Assembly: GCA_964019135.1 (NCBI GenBank)
Contig: OZ025252.1
Coordinates: 8,138,823-8,202,822, forward strand
From: Arenicola marina
Taxonomy: Eukaryota; Annelida; Polychaeta; Arenicolidae
Direction: 5' to 3'
DNA length: 64,000 nucleotides
Positions 1-11,064 of the stretch are shown here, piece after piece (position 1 is the first letter of the stretch; each line of letters opens with the position of its first letter). The translations under genes were made by a program, and so were the position numbers. The notes beneath the pieces are model-generated. The model was not told the origin of the DNA. It saw nothing but the letters and a program-made list of their open reading frames with translations, and did no database searches.

Positions 1-650
1 TCCCACTTGAGGCCCACTCGAGAGGCACCATCCCCCTCACTTGAGGCCCACCCCACTGTGCTACACGCTTTGGCATGCATGTGGATGATGAAAACCTCCT
101 CACGCGAAGTGAATGTATTGTTGTCAATGCTAAGGTAAAGCTAGCTAGCCTTGAGATACCCTTCGGAGTTATCCTACGTATAAGATACTATTACTGGCAC
201 TGTCATTAGGCCTAGTAAACCCTTACCAAAAAAAGTTTAATATCTTCCTTTCGTTGCATGCGTCCAAACAGTAAGCAGAACCCGTTTCGTTCACTGCAAA
301 AGAGAACAAGGATAAATGCCATGTCATAATGCGTGCTCAGATGAAAAAATGTTTAACATAATTGTAGCGAACCATAGCTATGTGATACTGTGTATTATAG
401 TTTCGCACTGTACTATATTTCTTTGGCTTGCCATTGAAAAGCTCTTCTGGCATCATGGTGCACACTGCACAGAAGCCTTAAACGAGCGGAGGGGGGGGGG
501 GCAGACATGGGGCGATAGACGTCCACTGGAGCTAGGGACAGCCGCACCTCTAAGCTATAAGCAACATGTGCGGGCGCCCCACCCCCCCTCCCCACCCCAC
601 CCCCCCGCTGATTTACGGTGCCTGTGTCCTGTTGTGAGATGTCGGATGTC
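1..650. other. Left edge, no gene recognised
   Basis: Positions 1-55 hold two copies of a short motif (CACTTGAGGCCCAC), possibly the tail of a tandem array that begins outside the window. A G-run lies near 490-502 and C-rich runs near 580-606. An open frame at 316-792 runs into the neighbouring MITE and resembles no protein I know. I see nothing else in this stretch. Confidence 0.5.
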
Positions 651-1076
651 TAAAGCCCGGTTCCCACGAGGCAACTTTTCCACCGCACCCGAGGCAGGCG
701 ACAGGGTTTGCCCAAAATCTCCCCGTGTGAACGGGCGCTCAAGACACGATTTAAGACACTTTTACGACCCAGGCGACGTCTTCCAGAAATAGGACATGCT
801 CTATATCCAGGCGACATCTTCAAAGAGCCGCAGCCGGGTCTGGTCCCGGGTCTGGTTGGTGTCAAGGGACTGCGTGATTTCCTCGCTTTGAGACCGCTGC
901 GAATATTCCAGAAGGTAGGCCTACCTCAAGAACAGATGGCCAATTTGAAGGTCGTAAAAAATCTCCTGGACAAATCTCTCCGTGTGAACGGAGAATTTTC
1001 AGCAGACACATTTTCAGCAGATATGGTCCAGAAGGCGGGTGTCGTGGAAAAGTTGCCTCGTGGGAACCGGGCTTAA
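651..1076. mobile_element. MITE with 30-bp terminal inverted repeats, PIF/Harbinger-like
   Basis: The left end (654-683, starting AGCCCGGTTCCCACGAGG) is a perfect inverted match of the right end (1044-1073, ending in AACCGGGCT). The element is flanked on both sides by TAA (651-653 and 1074-1076). A 3-bp TWA target duplication is typical of PIF/Harbinger elements. The interior (about 360 bp) encodes no transposase, so the copy is non-autonomous. It contains a diverged internal repeat (CCGTGTGAACGG near 721 and 979). It ends about 90 bp upstream of the putative promoter of the deaminase-lectin gene. The superfamily assignment is inferred from the TSD only. Confidence 0.8.
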
Positions 1077-1166
1077 TAAGGTCTGCAATCCACCAACAAG
1101 GCGGATCTCATATCAGGCCTGTCACACGCCATAACTGAAGCAATCAGTTTTTCCAGCGATCTGCTG

Positions 1167-1204
1167 TTATAAGCGGACTGGTTCGCTTGGTATTGCCTCA
1201 GTCT
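1167..1204 (+). promoter_or_regulatory. Candidate core promoter of the deaminase-lectin gene (TATA plus initiator)
   Basis: A TATA-like TTATAAG lies at 1167-1173. A TCAGTCT initiator-like motif lies at 1198-1204, whose A at 1200 is about 31 bp downstream of the TATA centre, the usual TATA-to-start spacing. This would give a 5' leader of about 78 nt before the ATG at 1278, with no upstream ATG. The assignment rests on motif and spacing only. Confidence 0.45.
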
Positions 1205-1277
1205 GTAGCAAACAGAGTTCACTGTCGGTTATTCATTCATAGAACCAACTCAGGCGCCGTGTTGAATAGAAGCCATC

Positions 1278-3074
1278 ATGATGGGATACCAGGGTGTGAC
1301 TCTGGCCTTTGTCGCCGTACTGCTGGCTACAACTGGGGCTGTACCCCCTCCTGAATGTGTAGCCGGTGGTGACTTTACCGACGACGACCTGAACTACATG
1401 CACAGGTTATACCAAGACTTTGAACCCATTTTCCGAGAGTGGGCAGTTTCGCATGGTCACCCGACTCGCCAACAGTTTGCTGTTATGGGTCTTGATTTCG
1501 CGGGAACAGATGACAACCCCTTTGATCCTCCAGAACCAGACATGACCCCACGAGACACAGTCAATTACGCAGTGGCTACATTCAACCGCTACGGGCACGC
1601 CGAAGATAACTTGATGTATCGGCTAACCGGCCAGGGCGGGATGCTGAACAGGTTTCGTCAGTTGTATGGAAGAGACCCTCAGACAATCCATCTCTTTACT
1701 TGGTATGTTCCATGTACTTCCTGTAGTTCTATCATGGTTAACACCGTCAATGACCATGGCTTACACAATATTAGAATATACATCGCTTACAACGCATTTC
1801 AAGATAATGGGCGTTTTATGACGGACTTGACAAAGGCACAAACACTTCTAAATACTGGAAATATCCACTTCTTATCCGATCATCTGTGCGGTTTCTTCGG
1901 GAATGAGATACTTCCGCCTACGACAAGAGCTCCTCACGATGAACTCCGACAACTGAAACGAAGCGTTGGCCCAGTTGGCCTTGTTGAAACATGCCCCGCT
2001 ACCCCCAACTTGTATCGCCTTGTCGCGTTGACAACCTGTGCTAATAGCGACGCAATTTTCAGCTCGGAAAGTGGTTACAGCATTGACAGTTGCAAACAGG
2101 CTTGCGACGAATCACCCCAATGTTTGGGATTCCTTGTATCTTGCACGACGGCATGCACTCACTTTGCTAGCTGCAATCCTCAGCATTCATACGCTGTGTC
2201 AGCATACTTCAAGATGAACTACCCAGCAGAATACACCTGGTTCACTTTGAGAAATGTGTACCGAGGGCGATGTCTGGTTTCTCGCAGACGGGATAATTAC
2301 TTGGGTAATCACGAATGCCACCCGGAATACGCAGATCAACGCTTCGCTATCGTCAACCCGGAGTATGATCATGTCCAGATCAAAGCCAAAGACACTGGGA
2401 AGTGCCTCCAAGCATCACCCATATTAAGCCACGAAGTCTGTGACAGCGGCAGCTTTGAGCAGCAATGGCAGATACAGAGACAGCCGGATGGCACCACCAC
2501 CAGGATTATTAACGTTCAGCACCATAAGTGTCTCTTCATGAAAGGCAGATTGGAGATTGGGGTCTGGGAATGCATCTACGATGATCAGCTATGGAGCATG
2601 GACGTGATTCAGCGGCATCCCAATAATCCATTACATGCTCCAAATGGCTGGATGACTATACAGAGCCGTCACGGCTGTCTTGTTTCCCGAGCCCGGGATG
2701 ACCTTTTCCTCTATCACGAGTGCCATCCCGAGTATGGGGACCAGCATTTCCGAGTGTGGCAACCCCGTCGCGTAGATGACCAGACACTGATGATGCTGCG
2801 ATCAAGAGACACGGGAAAATGCCTGGCCGCGACTGACCGAAATCACCTGACACATGCGACTTGTAACACGGCTGAGCGTAAGCAGAAGTGGATAAAAAAA
2901 GCTGAGAATGCAGGTGAAGGTACTTTCCTACTCATGAGCACCTTCTACGAGACGTGTGTCTACCTGCAACCATCCAACGATGAGCCTTTGGCAATGTTTG
3001 ACTGTCATGAGGACTATTATGACCAGAGGTGGACATTCATCCTGGCGGATACACAACAGAACTGTGTGAAGTAA
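1278..3074 (+). CDS. Secreted zinc deaminase - PAN/apple-like - double ricin-type lectin protein
   Basis: This intact, single-exon 598-residue frame starts with a hydrophobic signal peptide (about residues 1-21; FVAVLLATTGA), so the product is predicted to be secreted. Residues about 30-215 contain GHAED (H107, E109) and TWYVPCTSC (C146, C149). That is the HxE ... PCxxC zinc-binding and proton-relay signature of the cytidine deaminase fold, as in AID/APOBEC-like and bacterial toxin deaminases. Residues about 239-312 are cysteine-rich with SCKQACDESPQCLGF, resembling a PAN/apple domain. Residues about 318-444 and 455-590 are two beta-trefoils, each with three QxW-like repeats (DQRF, QQW, DQLW; DQHF, KQKW, DQRW) and a shared GKCL motif. 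The start is supported by the signal peptide; a second ATG follows at once. By inference it is a glycan-targeted extracellular deaminase, with immune effector or toxin-like roles possible. The substrate is unknown. The fold assignment is motif-based. Confidence 0.85.
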   Translation: MMGYQGVTLAFVAVLLATTGAVPPPECVAGGDFTDDDLNYMHRLYQDFEPIFREWAVSHGHPTRQQFAVMGLDFAGTDDNPFDPPEPDMTPRDTVNYAVATFNRYGHAEDNLMYRLTGQGGMLNRFRQLYGRDPQTIHLFTWYVPCTSCSSIMVNTVNDHGLHNIRIYIAYNAFQDNGRFMTDLTKAQTLLNTGNIHFLSDHLCGFFGNEILPPTTRAPHDELRQLKRSVGPVGLVETCPATPNLYRLVALTTCANSDAIFSSESGYSIDSCKQACDESPQCLGFLVSCTTACTHFASCNPQHSYAVSAYFKMNYPAEYTWFTLRNVYRGRCLVSRRRDNYLGNHECHPEYADQRFAIVNPEYDHVQIKAKDTGKCLQASPILSHEVCDSGSFEQQWQIQRQPDGTTTRIINVQHHKCLFMKGRLEIGVWECIYDDQLWSMDVIQRHPNNPLHAPNGWMTIQSRHGCLVSRARDDLFLYHECHPEYGDQHFRVWQPRRVDDQTLMMLRSRDTGKCLAATDRNHLTHATCNTAERKQKWIKKAENAGEGTFLLMSTFYETCVYLQPSNDEPLAMFDCHEDYYDQRWTFILADTQQNCVK

Positions 3075-4130
3075 AAACGATCGTAAACCTTTATTCATTT
3101 TATTCAGTATGTGAGAAGGATAACAACAACATTAATAATAATATACTGTAATGATAATTTTCTATATTCGTACAGTATATATTATTGAGGAAGAAAAAGA
3201 GAAAAGGGGTGTTTTCTATCTTTTTTAATAACATTAATATCATAGCACTTTTAAGCGAGGAATTAAAAAAGCTCTGATCTTAATTTCAATTCTCTGACGG
3301 GCTAACGTAAGATTCCAAATTCTTCAGATATATATGATATTTTATTATTTGTCTTAAAGTTTCGATCCTAGTTAAAAAGAATCCCAAATTGTGAGGAAAT
3401 GCCATTAGACTTAAAGAAATTATGGTCGGGAGCATCAACTTATATTTGTCTGTAGCCAAAATCTACACAATCTGTTATTTTTCTATCGGTCTTGTGAGGC
3501 ATAGCATATTTTAATGTCGACACATTCAAGGACTTGAATTTTGTTAGCTTGACATACATGCTTATTATTTAACTATGCTTATAGAACAATGAACTTATGT
3601 GCATGTCGATTATATTTGTAGTTATTCGCGTACCTATTATATTACAAGTTTCGTCTTTTATTTGACTGATTGGATCATGAACGTATCTCAGTTTACACCT
3701 GAGGTCTTAGTTTGTTCAGAATGATAAAGACAACATTCATAGTGATAAACTATAATGATAATATTCTATATTCTTACGGTATATATTATCGAGGAAGAAA
3801 AAGAGAAAAGGGGTGTTTTCTATATTTTTTAATAACATTAATATCATAGCACTTTTAAGTGAGGAATTAAAAAAGCCCTGGTCCTGGTAAGATTCTAAAT
3901 TTCTTCGGATATATATGATATTTTACTATTTGTCTTAAAGTTTCGATCCTAGTGAAAAAATTCCCAAATTGTGAGGAGATGCCACTAGACATAAGAAATT
4001 ATGGTCGGGAGCATCAACTTATTTTTGTATCTGTTATTTTTCTATCGGTTTTGTGAGGCATATATAGCATATTTTAATGTCGACACATTCAAGGACTTGA
4101 ATTTTGTTAGACTGGCATGCTTCAAAATAA
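3075..4130. repeat. 3' flank of the gene with a ~0.45-kb direct duplication (offset 604 bp)
   Basis: The segment about 3114-3560 recurs at about 3718-4115, for example GAGGAAGAAAAAGAG at 3187 and 3791, offset 604 bp. The second copy has lost about 40 bp internally, because the shared ends are only about 563 bp apart. The sequence is AT-rich and non-coding. An ATTAAA at 3262-3267 could serve as polyadenylation signal for the upstream gene; I see no AATAAA nearer the stop codon. Confidence 0.8.
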
Positions 4131-5030
4131 TTATTTAATCTGCAAATAATCTAAAATATAATCAAAACAATGTATCTGATGACATGTCAAGAGACGTTGT
4201 CACATTGTCTAGGATTAAAGGGAGTATAACAGCTATTATAATCGTTTATTGTGCTTACTGTAACATAGTTTCCCTACAAACAGTTTTCAAAGGAAAACAG
4301 ATCTTTGAATGTTGAAGGGATAGTAAACTCATTGTGGAAACCCTGTGAACAGTGAATTCAAGTAGCGCGCCATGATGCCTGTCAGTATGATATGATAATA
4401 GGCAGCATTTGTGGCGCCGCGGTGTGTGACACAATATTAGGAGGACCGTGGCATCCGTAAAAGAACCATAATTGGACTGGGGAGTAAGTTAGTCTCCCAT
4501 ATTGTGTTTGAGAGCGCAAGCATCAGAGAGGCAGCTCAAGCCGATTGGAGCGAATCAAAAATATTGAGCGTTATTGTATTATAGATGCGGTACCTGTTGT
4601 TTAAAGACATCTGAAGAACGTTATTGTACTATAAGTATCATTCCTTTTGTTTAAAGATTTCAGAAGAACGTTATTGTACTATAGGTGCGTTACGTTTTGC
4701 CTAAAGATTTCTGAAGCGCCTCATTAGAGTGTTTAATATTGAATAATAATTAATTGAATAAAAATTTATAATTCGCTGCATTATATAGTATATAAGTTAA
4801 ATTTAATGCGTTTCATTGATATGGAAATAAGAACTGCAATCGACCTTTAACATAAAGACTGAAGACCAGGATTATCGATTAGGATCAACTTATAACTTTA
4901 TTTAAGTTTATTATGACCAGAGTGCTTCATTGATTTTGCAATAAAATTCTACGCTACTTTAATTCCGAGACTGTGTTATGTTATGGATTTTGTAACAACT
5001 AGTAGTATGTTAATATATGTAGTAATGTCA
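4131..5030. other. AT-rich intergenic DNA with a small 50-bp triplication
   Basis: A motif beginning CGTTATTGTA recurs at 4569, 4619 and 4669 (period 50 bp, three diverged units through about 4718). No coding potential or RNA gene is seen in the rest. Confidence 0.6.
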
Positions 5031-5031
5031 T

Positions 5032-5118
5032 TCATCCATCATCTTTCATCGTCCCATGACTTTGCTTGGCCCGGTTTAGCAAACAATGTTCAAGAAGACG
5101 GCCTAAATATCTGTGTCC
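5032..5118 (+). mobile_element. SINE family B tail (diverged)
   Basis: The stretch TTCATCGTCCCATGAC ... TTGGCCCGGTTTAGCAAAC resembles the downstream body of the SINE at 11064-11200 (CATCGTCCCGG ... TTGGGCCAGTTTAACCC). It is truncated, with no head attached. Confidence 0.45.
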
Positions 5119-5132
5119 CATCGTACCCGGAG

Positions 5133-5255
5133 CGGGCTCGATAGCCCAGTGGGCTAGAGCGCTCGCCTTGAATGATCTGGCCACATGAGAGCCTAACGGC
5201 ACGTGGGTCGATGGTTCGAGGCCCGCTGTGGCTATGTCTGTCAGGATAAATAGCA
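5133..5255 (+). mobile_element. tRNA-derived SINE family A, 3'-truncated copy
   Basis: The tRNA-like head has an A-box region (GATAGCCCAGTGGGCTAGAG) and a B-box region (GATGGTTCGAGGCCCGC). It is followed by the start of the family body (GTGGCTATGTCTGTCAGGAT), then diverges. Other copies are at 11574, 38527 (minus strand), 41415 and 58679. Confidence 0.75.
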
Positions 5256-5419
5256 ATAAATCTCTCGTGGTTATATTATATCTTGTCAGTATAAGGTCGG
5301 GTGGGAGTGGGTGGGATGTGATGAATTATTCGGTAATTGAAGAATTTCTAAGAGAATTAGCCACTTAACGGAAATAAGTTTGTTAGCGTATACCCACTTC
5401 CAGGGGTGTGCCTTCGCGT

Positions 5420-8400
5420 GTACCTCCTTGATGTAGTGGCTAGCGCACTAGACCGCAAATCAGTACGCCCTGGGGGCTTCTCTGGTGTAGTGGTTAGCGC
5501 TCTAGACCGCAGATCAATAGGTCCTGGGGGCCTTCCTGGCGCAGTGGTTAGCGCACTAGACCCCAGATCAATAGGTCCTCTGGGCCTCTCTGGTGTAGTG
5601 GTTAGCGCACTGGACCGCAGATCAATGGGTCCTGGGGGCCTCCCTGGTGTAGTGGTTAGCGCACTAGACCACAGATCAATAGGTCCTGGGGGCCTCCCTG
5701 GTGTAGTGGTTAGCGCACTAGACCCCAGATCAATAGGTCCTCTGGGCCTCTCTGGTGTAGTGGTTAGCGCAATGGACCGCAGATCAATAGGTCCTGGGGG
5801 CCTCCCTGGTGTAGTGGTTAGCGCACTAGACCACAGATCAATAAGTCCTGGTGACCTCCCTGGTGTAGTGGTTAGCGCACTAGACCACAGATCAATAGGT
5901 CCTGGGGGCCTCCCTGGTGTAGTGGTTAGCGCACTAGAACGCAGATCAATAGGTCCTGGGGGCCTCCCTTGTGTAGTGGTTAGCGCACTAGACCACAGAT
6001 CAATGGGAACTGAAGGCCTCTCTGGTGTAGTGGTTAGCGCACTGGACCGCAGATCAATAGGTCCTGGGGGCCTCCCTGGTGTAGTGGTTAGCGCACTAGA
6101 CCCCAGATCAATAGGTCCTCTGGGCCTCTCTGGTGTAGTGGTTAGCGCACTGGACCGCAGATCAATAGGTCTTGGGGGCCTCCCTGGTGTAGTGGTTAGC
6201 GCACTAGACCACAGATCAGTAGGTCCTGGGGACCTCCCTGGTGTAGTGGTTAGCGCACTAGACCCCAGATCAATAGGTCTTCTGGGCCTCTCTGGTGTAG
6301 TGGTTAGCGCACTGGACCGCAGATCAATAGGTCCTGGGGGCCTCCCTGGTGTAGTGGTTAGCACACTAGACCACAGATCAATAGGTCCTCTGGGCCTCTC
6401 TGGTGTAGTGGTTAGCGCACTGGACCGCAGATCAATAGGTCCTGGGGGCCTCCCTGGTGTAGTGGTTAGCGCACTAGACCACAGATCAATAGGTCCTGGG
6501 GGCCTCCCTGGTGTAGTGGTTAGCGCACTAGAACGCAGATCAATAGGTCCTGGGGGCCTCCCTTGTGTAGTGGTTAGCGCGCTAGACCACAGATCAATAG
6601 GTCCTGGGGGCCTCCCTGGTGTAGTGGTTAGCGCACTAGAACGCAGATCAATAGGTCCTGGGGGCCTCCCTTGTGTAGTGGTTAGCGCACTGGACCGCAG
6701 ATCAATAGGTCCTGGGGGCCTCCCTGGTGTAGTGGTTAGCGCACTAGACCACAGATCAGTAGGTCCTGGGGACCTCCCTGGTGTAGTGGTTAGCGCACTA
6801 GACCCCAGATCAATAGGTCTTCTGGGCCTCTCTGGTGTAGTGGTTAGCGCACTGGACCGCAGATCAATAGGTCCTGGGGGCCTCCCTGGTGTAGTGGTTA
6901 GCACACTAGACCACAGATCAATAGGTCCTCTGGGCCTCTCTGGTGTAGTGGTTAGCGCACTGGACCGCAGATCAATAGGTCCTGGGGGCCTCCCTGGTGT
7001 AGTGGTTAGCGCACTAGACCACAGATCAATAGGTCCTGGGGGCCTCCCTGGTGTAGTGGTTAGCGCACTAGAACGCAGATCAATAGGTCCTGGGGGCCTC
7101 CCTTGTGTAGTGGTTAGCGCGCTAGACCACAGATCAATAGGAACTGAAGGCCTCTCTGGTGTAGTGGTTAGCGCACTGGACCGCAGATCAATAGGTCCTG
7201 GGGGCCTCCCTGGTGTAGTGGTTAGCGCACTAGACCCCAGATCAATAGGTCCTGTGGGCCTCTCAGGTGTAGTGGTTAGCGCACTGGACCGCAGATGAAT
7301 AGGTCCTGGGGGCCTCCTTGGTGTAGTGGTTAGCGCACTAGACCACAGATCAATAGGTCCTGGGGGCCTCCTTGGTGTAGTGGTTAGCGCACTAGACCAC
7401 AGATCAATGGGTCCTGGGGGCCTCCCTGGTGTAGTGGTTAGCGCACTAGACCACAGATCAATAGGTCCTGGGGGTCTCACTGGTGTAGTGGTTAGCGCAC
7501 TGGATGGCAGATCAATAGGTCCTGGGGGCCTCCCTGGTGTAGTGGTTAGCGCACTAGACCACAGATCAATGGGTCCTGGGGGCCTCCCTGGTGTAGTGGT
7601 TAGCGCACTAGACCACAGATCAATAGGTCCTGGGGGCCTCCCTGGTGTTGTGACTAGCACACTAGACCCCAGATCAATAGGTCCTGGAGGCCTCTCTGGT
7701 GTTGTGACTAGCACACTAGACCGCAGATCCGTAGGTCTTGTGGGCCTCTCTGGTGTAGTAGTTAGCACACTAGACCGCAGATCAATAGGTCCTGGAGGCC
7801 TCCCTGGTGTAGTGATTAGCGCACTAGACCGCAGATCAAAAGGTCCTGGGTGCTCTCCTGGTGTAGTGGTTCGCGCACTAAACCACAGATCAATAGGTAC
7901 TGGAGGCCTCCCTGGTGTAGTGGTTAGCGCACTAGACCGCAGATCAAAAGGTCCTGGAGGCCTCCCTGGTGTTGTGACTAGCACACTAGACCCCAGATCA
8001 ATACGTCCTGTGGGCCTCTCTGGTGTAGTGGTTAGCGCACTAGACCACAGATCAATAGGAACTGGAGGCCTCTCTGGTGTAGTGGTTAGCGCACTGGACC
8101 GCAGATCAATAGGTCCTGGGGGCCTCCCTGGTGTAGTGGTTAGCGCACTAGACCACAGATCAATAGGTCCTGGGGGCCTCCCTGGTATTGTGGTTAGCGC
8201 ACTGGACCGCAGATCAATAGGTCCTGGGGGCCTCCCTGGTGTAGTGGTTAGCGCACTAGACCGCAGATCAATAGGTCCTGGGGGCCTCCCTGGTATAGTG
8301 GTTAGCGCACTGGACCGCAGATCAATAGGTCCTGGGGGCCTCCCTGGTGTAGTGGTTAGCGCACTAGACCGCAGATCAATAGGTTCTGGAGGCCTCCCTG

Positions 8401-11064
8401 GTGTAGTGGTTAGCGCACTAGACCGCAGATCAATATGTCCTGGGGGCCTCCCTGGTGTAGTGGTTAGCGCACTAGACCACAGATCAATGGGTCCTGGGGG
8501 CCTCCCTGGTGTAGTGGTTAGCGCACTAGACCCCAGATCAATAGGTCCTCTGGGCCTCTCTGGTGTAGTGGTTAGCGCACTGGACCGCAGATCAATGGGT
8601 CCTGGGGGCCTCCCTGGTGTAGTGGTTAGCGCACTAGACCACAGATCAATAGGTCCTGGGGGCCTCCCTGGTGTAGTGGTTAGCGCACTAGACCCCAGAT
8701 CAATAGGTCCTCTGGGCCTCTCTGGTGTAGTGGTTAGCGCACTGGACCGCAGATCAATAGGTCCTGGGGGCCTCCCTGGTGTAGTGGTTAGCGCACTAGA
8801 CCACAGATCAATAAGTCCTGGTGACCTCCCTGGTGTAGTGGTTAGCGCACTAGACCCCAGATCAATAGGTCCTGGGGGCCTCCCTGGTGTAGTGGTTAGC
8901 GCACTAGAACGCAGATCAATAGGTCCTGGGGGCCTCCCTTGTGTAGTGGTTAGCGCACTAGACCACAGATCAATGGGAACTGAAGGCCTCTCTGGTGTAG
9001 TGGTTAGCGCACTGGACCGCAGATCAATAGGTCCTGGGGGCCTCCCTGGTGTAGTGGTTAGCGCACTAGACCCCAGATCAATAGGTCCTCTGGGCCTCTC
9101 TGGTGTAGTGGTTAGCGCACTGGACCGCAGATCAATAGGTCCTGGGGGCCTCCCTGGTGTAGTGGTTAGCGCACTAGACCACAGATCAGTAGGTCCTGGG
9201 GACCTCCCTGGTGTAGTGGTTAGCGCACTAGACCCCAGATCAATAGGTCTTCTGGGCCTCTCTGGTGTAGTGGTTAGCGCACTGGACCGCAGATCAATAG
9301 GTCCTGGGGGCCTCCCTGGTGTAGTGGTTAGCACACTAGACCCCAGATCAATAGGTCCTCTGGGCCTCTCTGGTGTAGTGGTTAGCGCACTGGACCGCAG
9401 ATCAATAGGTCCTGGGGGCCTCCCTGGTGTAGTGGTTAGCGCACTAGACTACAGATCAATAGGTCCTGGGGGCCTCCCTGGTGTAGTGGTTAGCGCACTA
9501 GAACGCAGATCAATAGGTCCTGGGGGCCTCCCTGGTGTAGTGGTTAGCGCACTAGACCCCAGATCAATAGGTCCTGTGGGCCTCTCTGGTGTAGTGGTTA
9601 GCGCACTGGACCGCAGATCAATAGGTCCTGGGGGCCTCCTTGGTGTAGTGGTTAGCGCACTAGACCACAGATCAATAGGTCCTGGGGGCCTCCTTGGTGT
9701 AGTGGTTAGCGCACTAGACCACAGATCAATGGGTCCTGGGGGCCTCCCTGGTGTAGTGGTTAGCGCACTAGACCACAGATCAATAGGTCCTGGGGGTCTC
9801 ACTGGTGTAGTGGTTAGCGCACTGGATGGCAGATCAATAGGTCCTGGGGGCCTCCCTGGTGTAGTGGTTAGCGCACTAGACCACAGATCAATGGGTCATG
9901 GGGGCCTCCCTGGTGTAGTGGTTAGCGCACTAGACCACAGATCAATAGGTCCTGGGGGCCTCTCTGGTGTAGTGGTTAGCGCACTAGACCGCAGATCAAA
10001 AGGTCCTGGAGGCCTCCCTGGTGTTGTGACTAGCACACTAGACCCCAGATCAATAGGTCCTGGAGGCCTCTCTTGTGTTGTGACTAGCACACTAGACCGC
10101 AGATCCGTAGGTCTTGTGGGCCTCTCTGGTGTAGTAGTTAGCACACTAGACCGCAGATCAATAGGTCCTGGAGGCCTCCCTGGTGTAGTGATTAGCGCAC
10201 TAGACCGCAGATCAAAAGGTCCTGGGTGCTCTCCTGGTGTAGTGGTTAGCGCACTAAACCACAGATCAATAGGTACTGGAGGCCTCCCTGGTGTAGTGGT
10301 TAGCGCACTAGACCGCAGATCAAAAGGTCCTGGAGGCCTCCCTGGTGTTGTGACTAGCACACTAGACCCCAGATAAATAGGTCCTGTGGGCCTCTCTGGT
10401 GTAGTGGTTAGCGCACTAGACCACAGATCAATAGGAACTGGAGGCCTCTCTGGTGTAGTGGTTAGCGCACTGGACCGCAGATCAATAGGTCCTGGGGGCC
10501 TCCCTGGTGTAGTGGTTAGCGAACTAGACCACAGATCAATAGGTCCTGGGGGCCTCCCTGGTATTGTGGTTAGCGCACTGGACCGCAGATCAATAGGTCC
10601 TGGGGGCCTCCCTGGTGTAGTGGTTAGCGCACTAGACCGCAGATCAATAGGTCCTGGGGGCCTCCCTGGTGTAGTGGTTAGCGCACTGGACCGCAGATCA
10701 ATAGGTCCTGGGGGCCTCCTTGGTGTAGTGGTTGGCGCACTAGACCGCAGATCAATAGGTCCTGGAGGCCTCACTGGTGTAGTGGTTAGCGCACTAGACC
10801 TCAGATCAAAAGGTCCTGGAGGCCTCCCTGGTGTAGTGGTTAGCGCACTAGACCGCAGATCAATAGGTCCTGGGGGCCTCCCTGGTATAGTGGTTAGCGC
10901 ACTGGACCGCAGATCAATAGGTCCTGGGGGCCTCCCTGGTGTAGTGGTTAGCGCACTAGACCGCAGATCAATAGGTCCTGGGGGCCTCCCTGGTGTAGTG
11001 GTTAGCGCACTGGACCGCAGATCAATAGGTCCTGGAGGCCTCCCTGGTGTAGTGGTTAGCGCAC
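5420..11064. repeat. 54-bp minisatellite (~104 units) made of a SINE tRNA-like head
   Basis: Each unit contains TGGTGTAGTGGTTAGCGCAC then TAGACC(G/A)CAGATCAATAG and GTCCTGGGGGCCTCCC. It matches the first half of the tRNA-like SINE head seen singly at 18447. The period of 54 bp is divisible by three, so several frames stay open for hundreds of codons on both strands; these are not genes. Longer-range duplication is visible: a variant unit with CCGTAGGTCTTG recurs at 7731 and 10107 (2376 bp = 44 units), and AATAAGTCCTGGTGACC recurs 2970 bp apart (55 units). Confidence 0.95.

Noticed and set aside
316-792. 158-codon open frame
   Set aside because: It crosses G/C runs into the MITE and has no recognisable domain.
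5133-5210. tRNA gene (also considered at 41422, 51617 and 58689)
   Set aside because: A- and B-box motifs are present, but the stems do not pair properly and SINE bodies follow.
5357-10774. Long open frames on both strands (up to 1325 codons) in the 54-bp array
   Set aside because: The period is 18 codons, so stop-free frames repeat automatically; the unit is a SINE head, and both strands are open.
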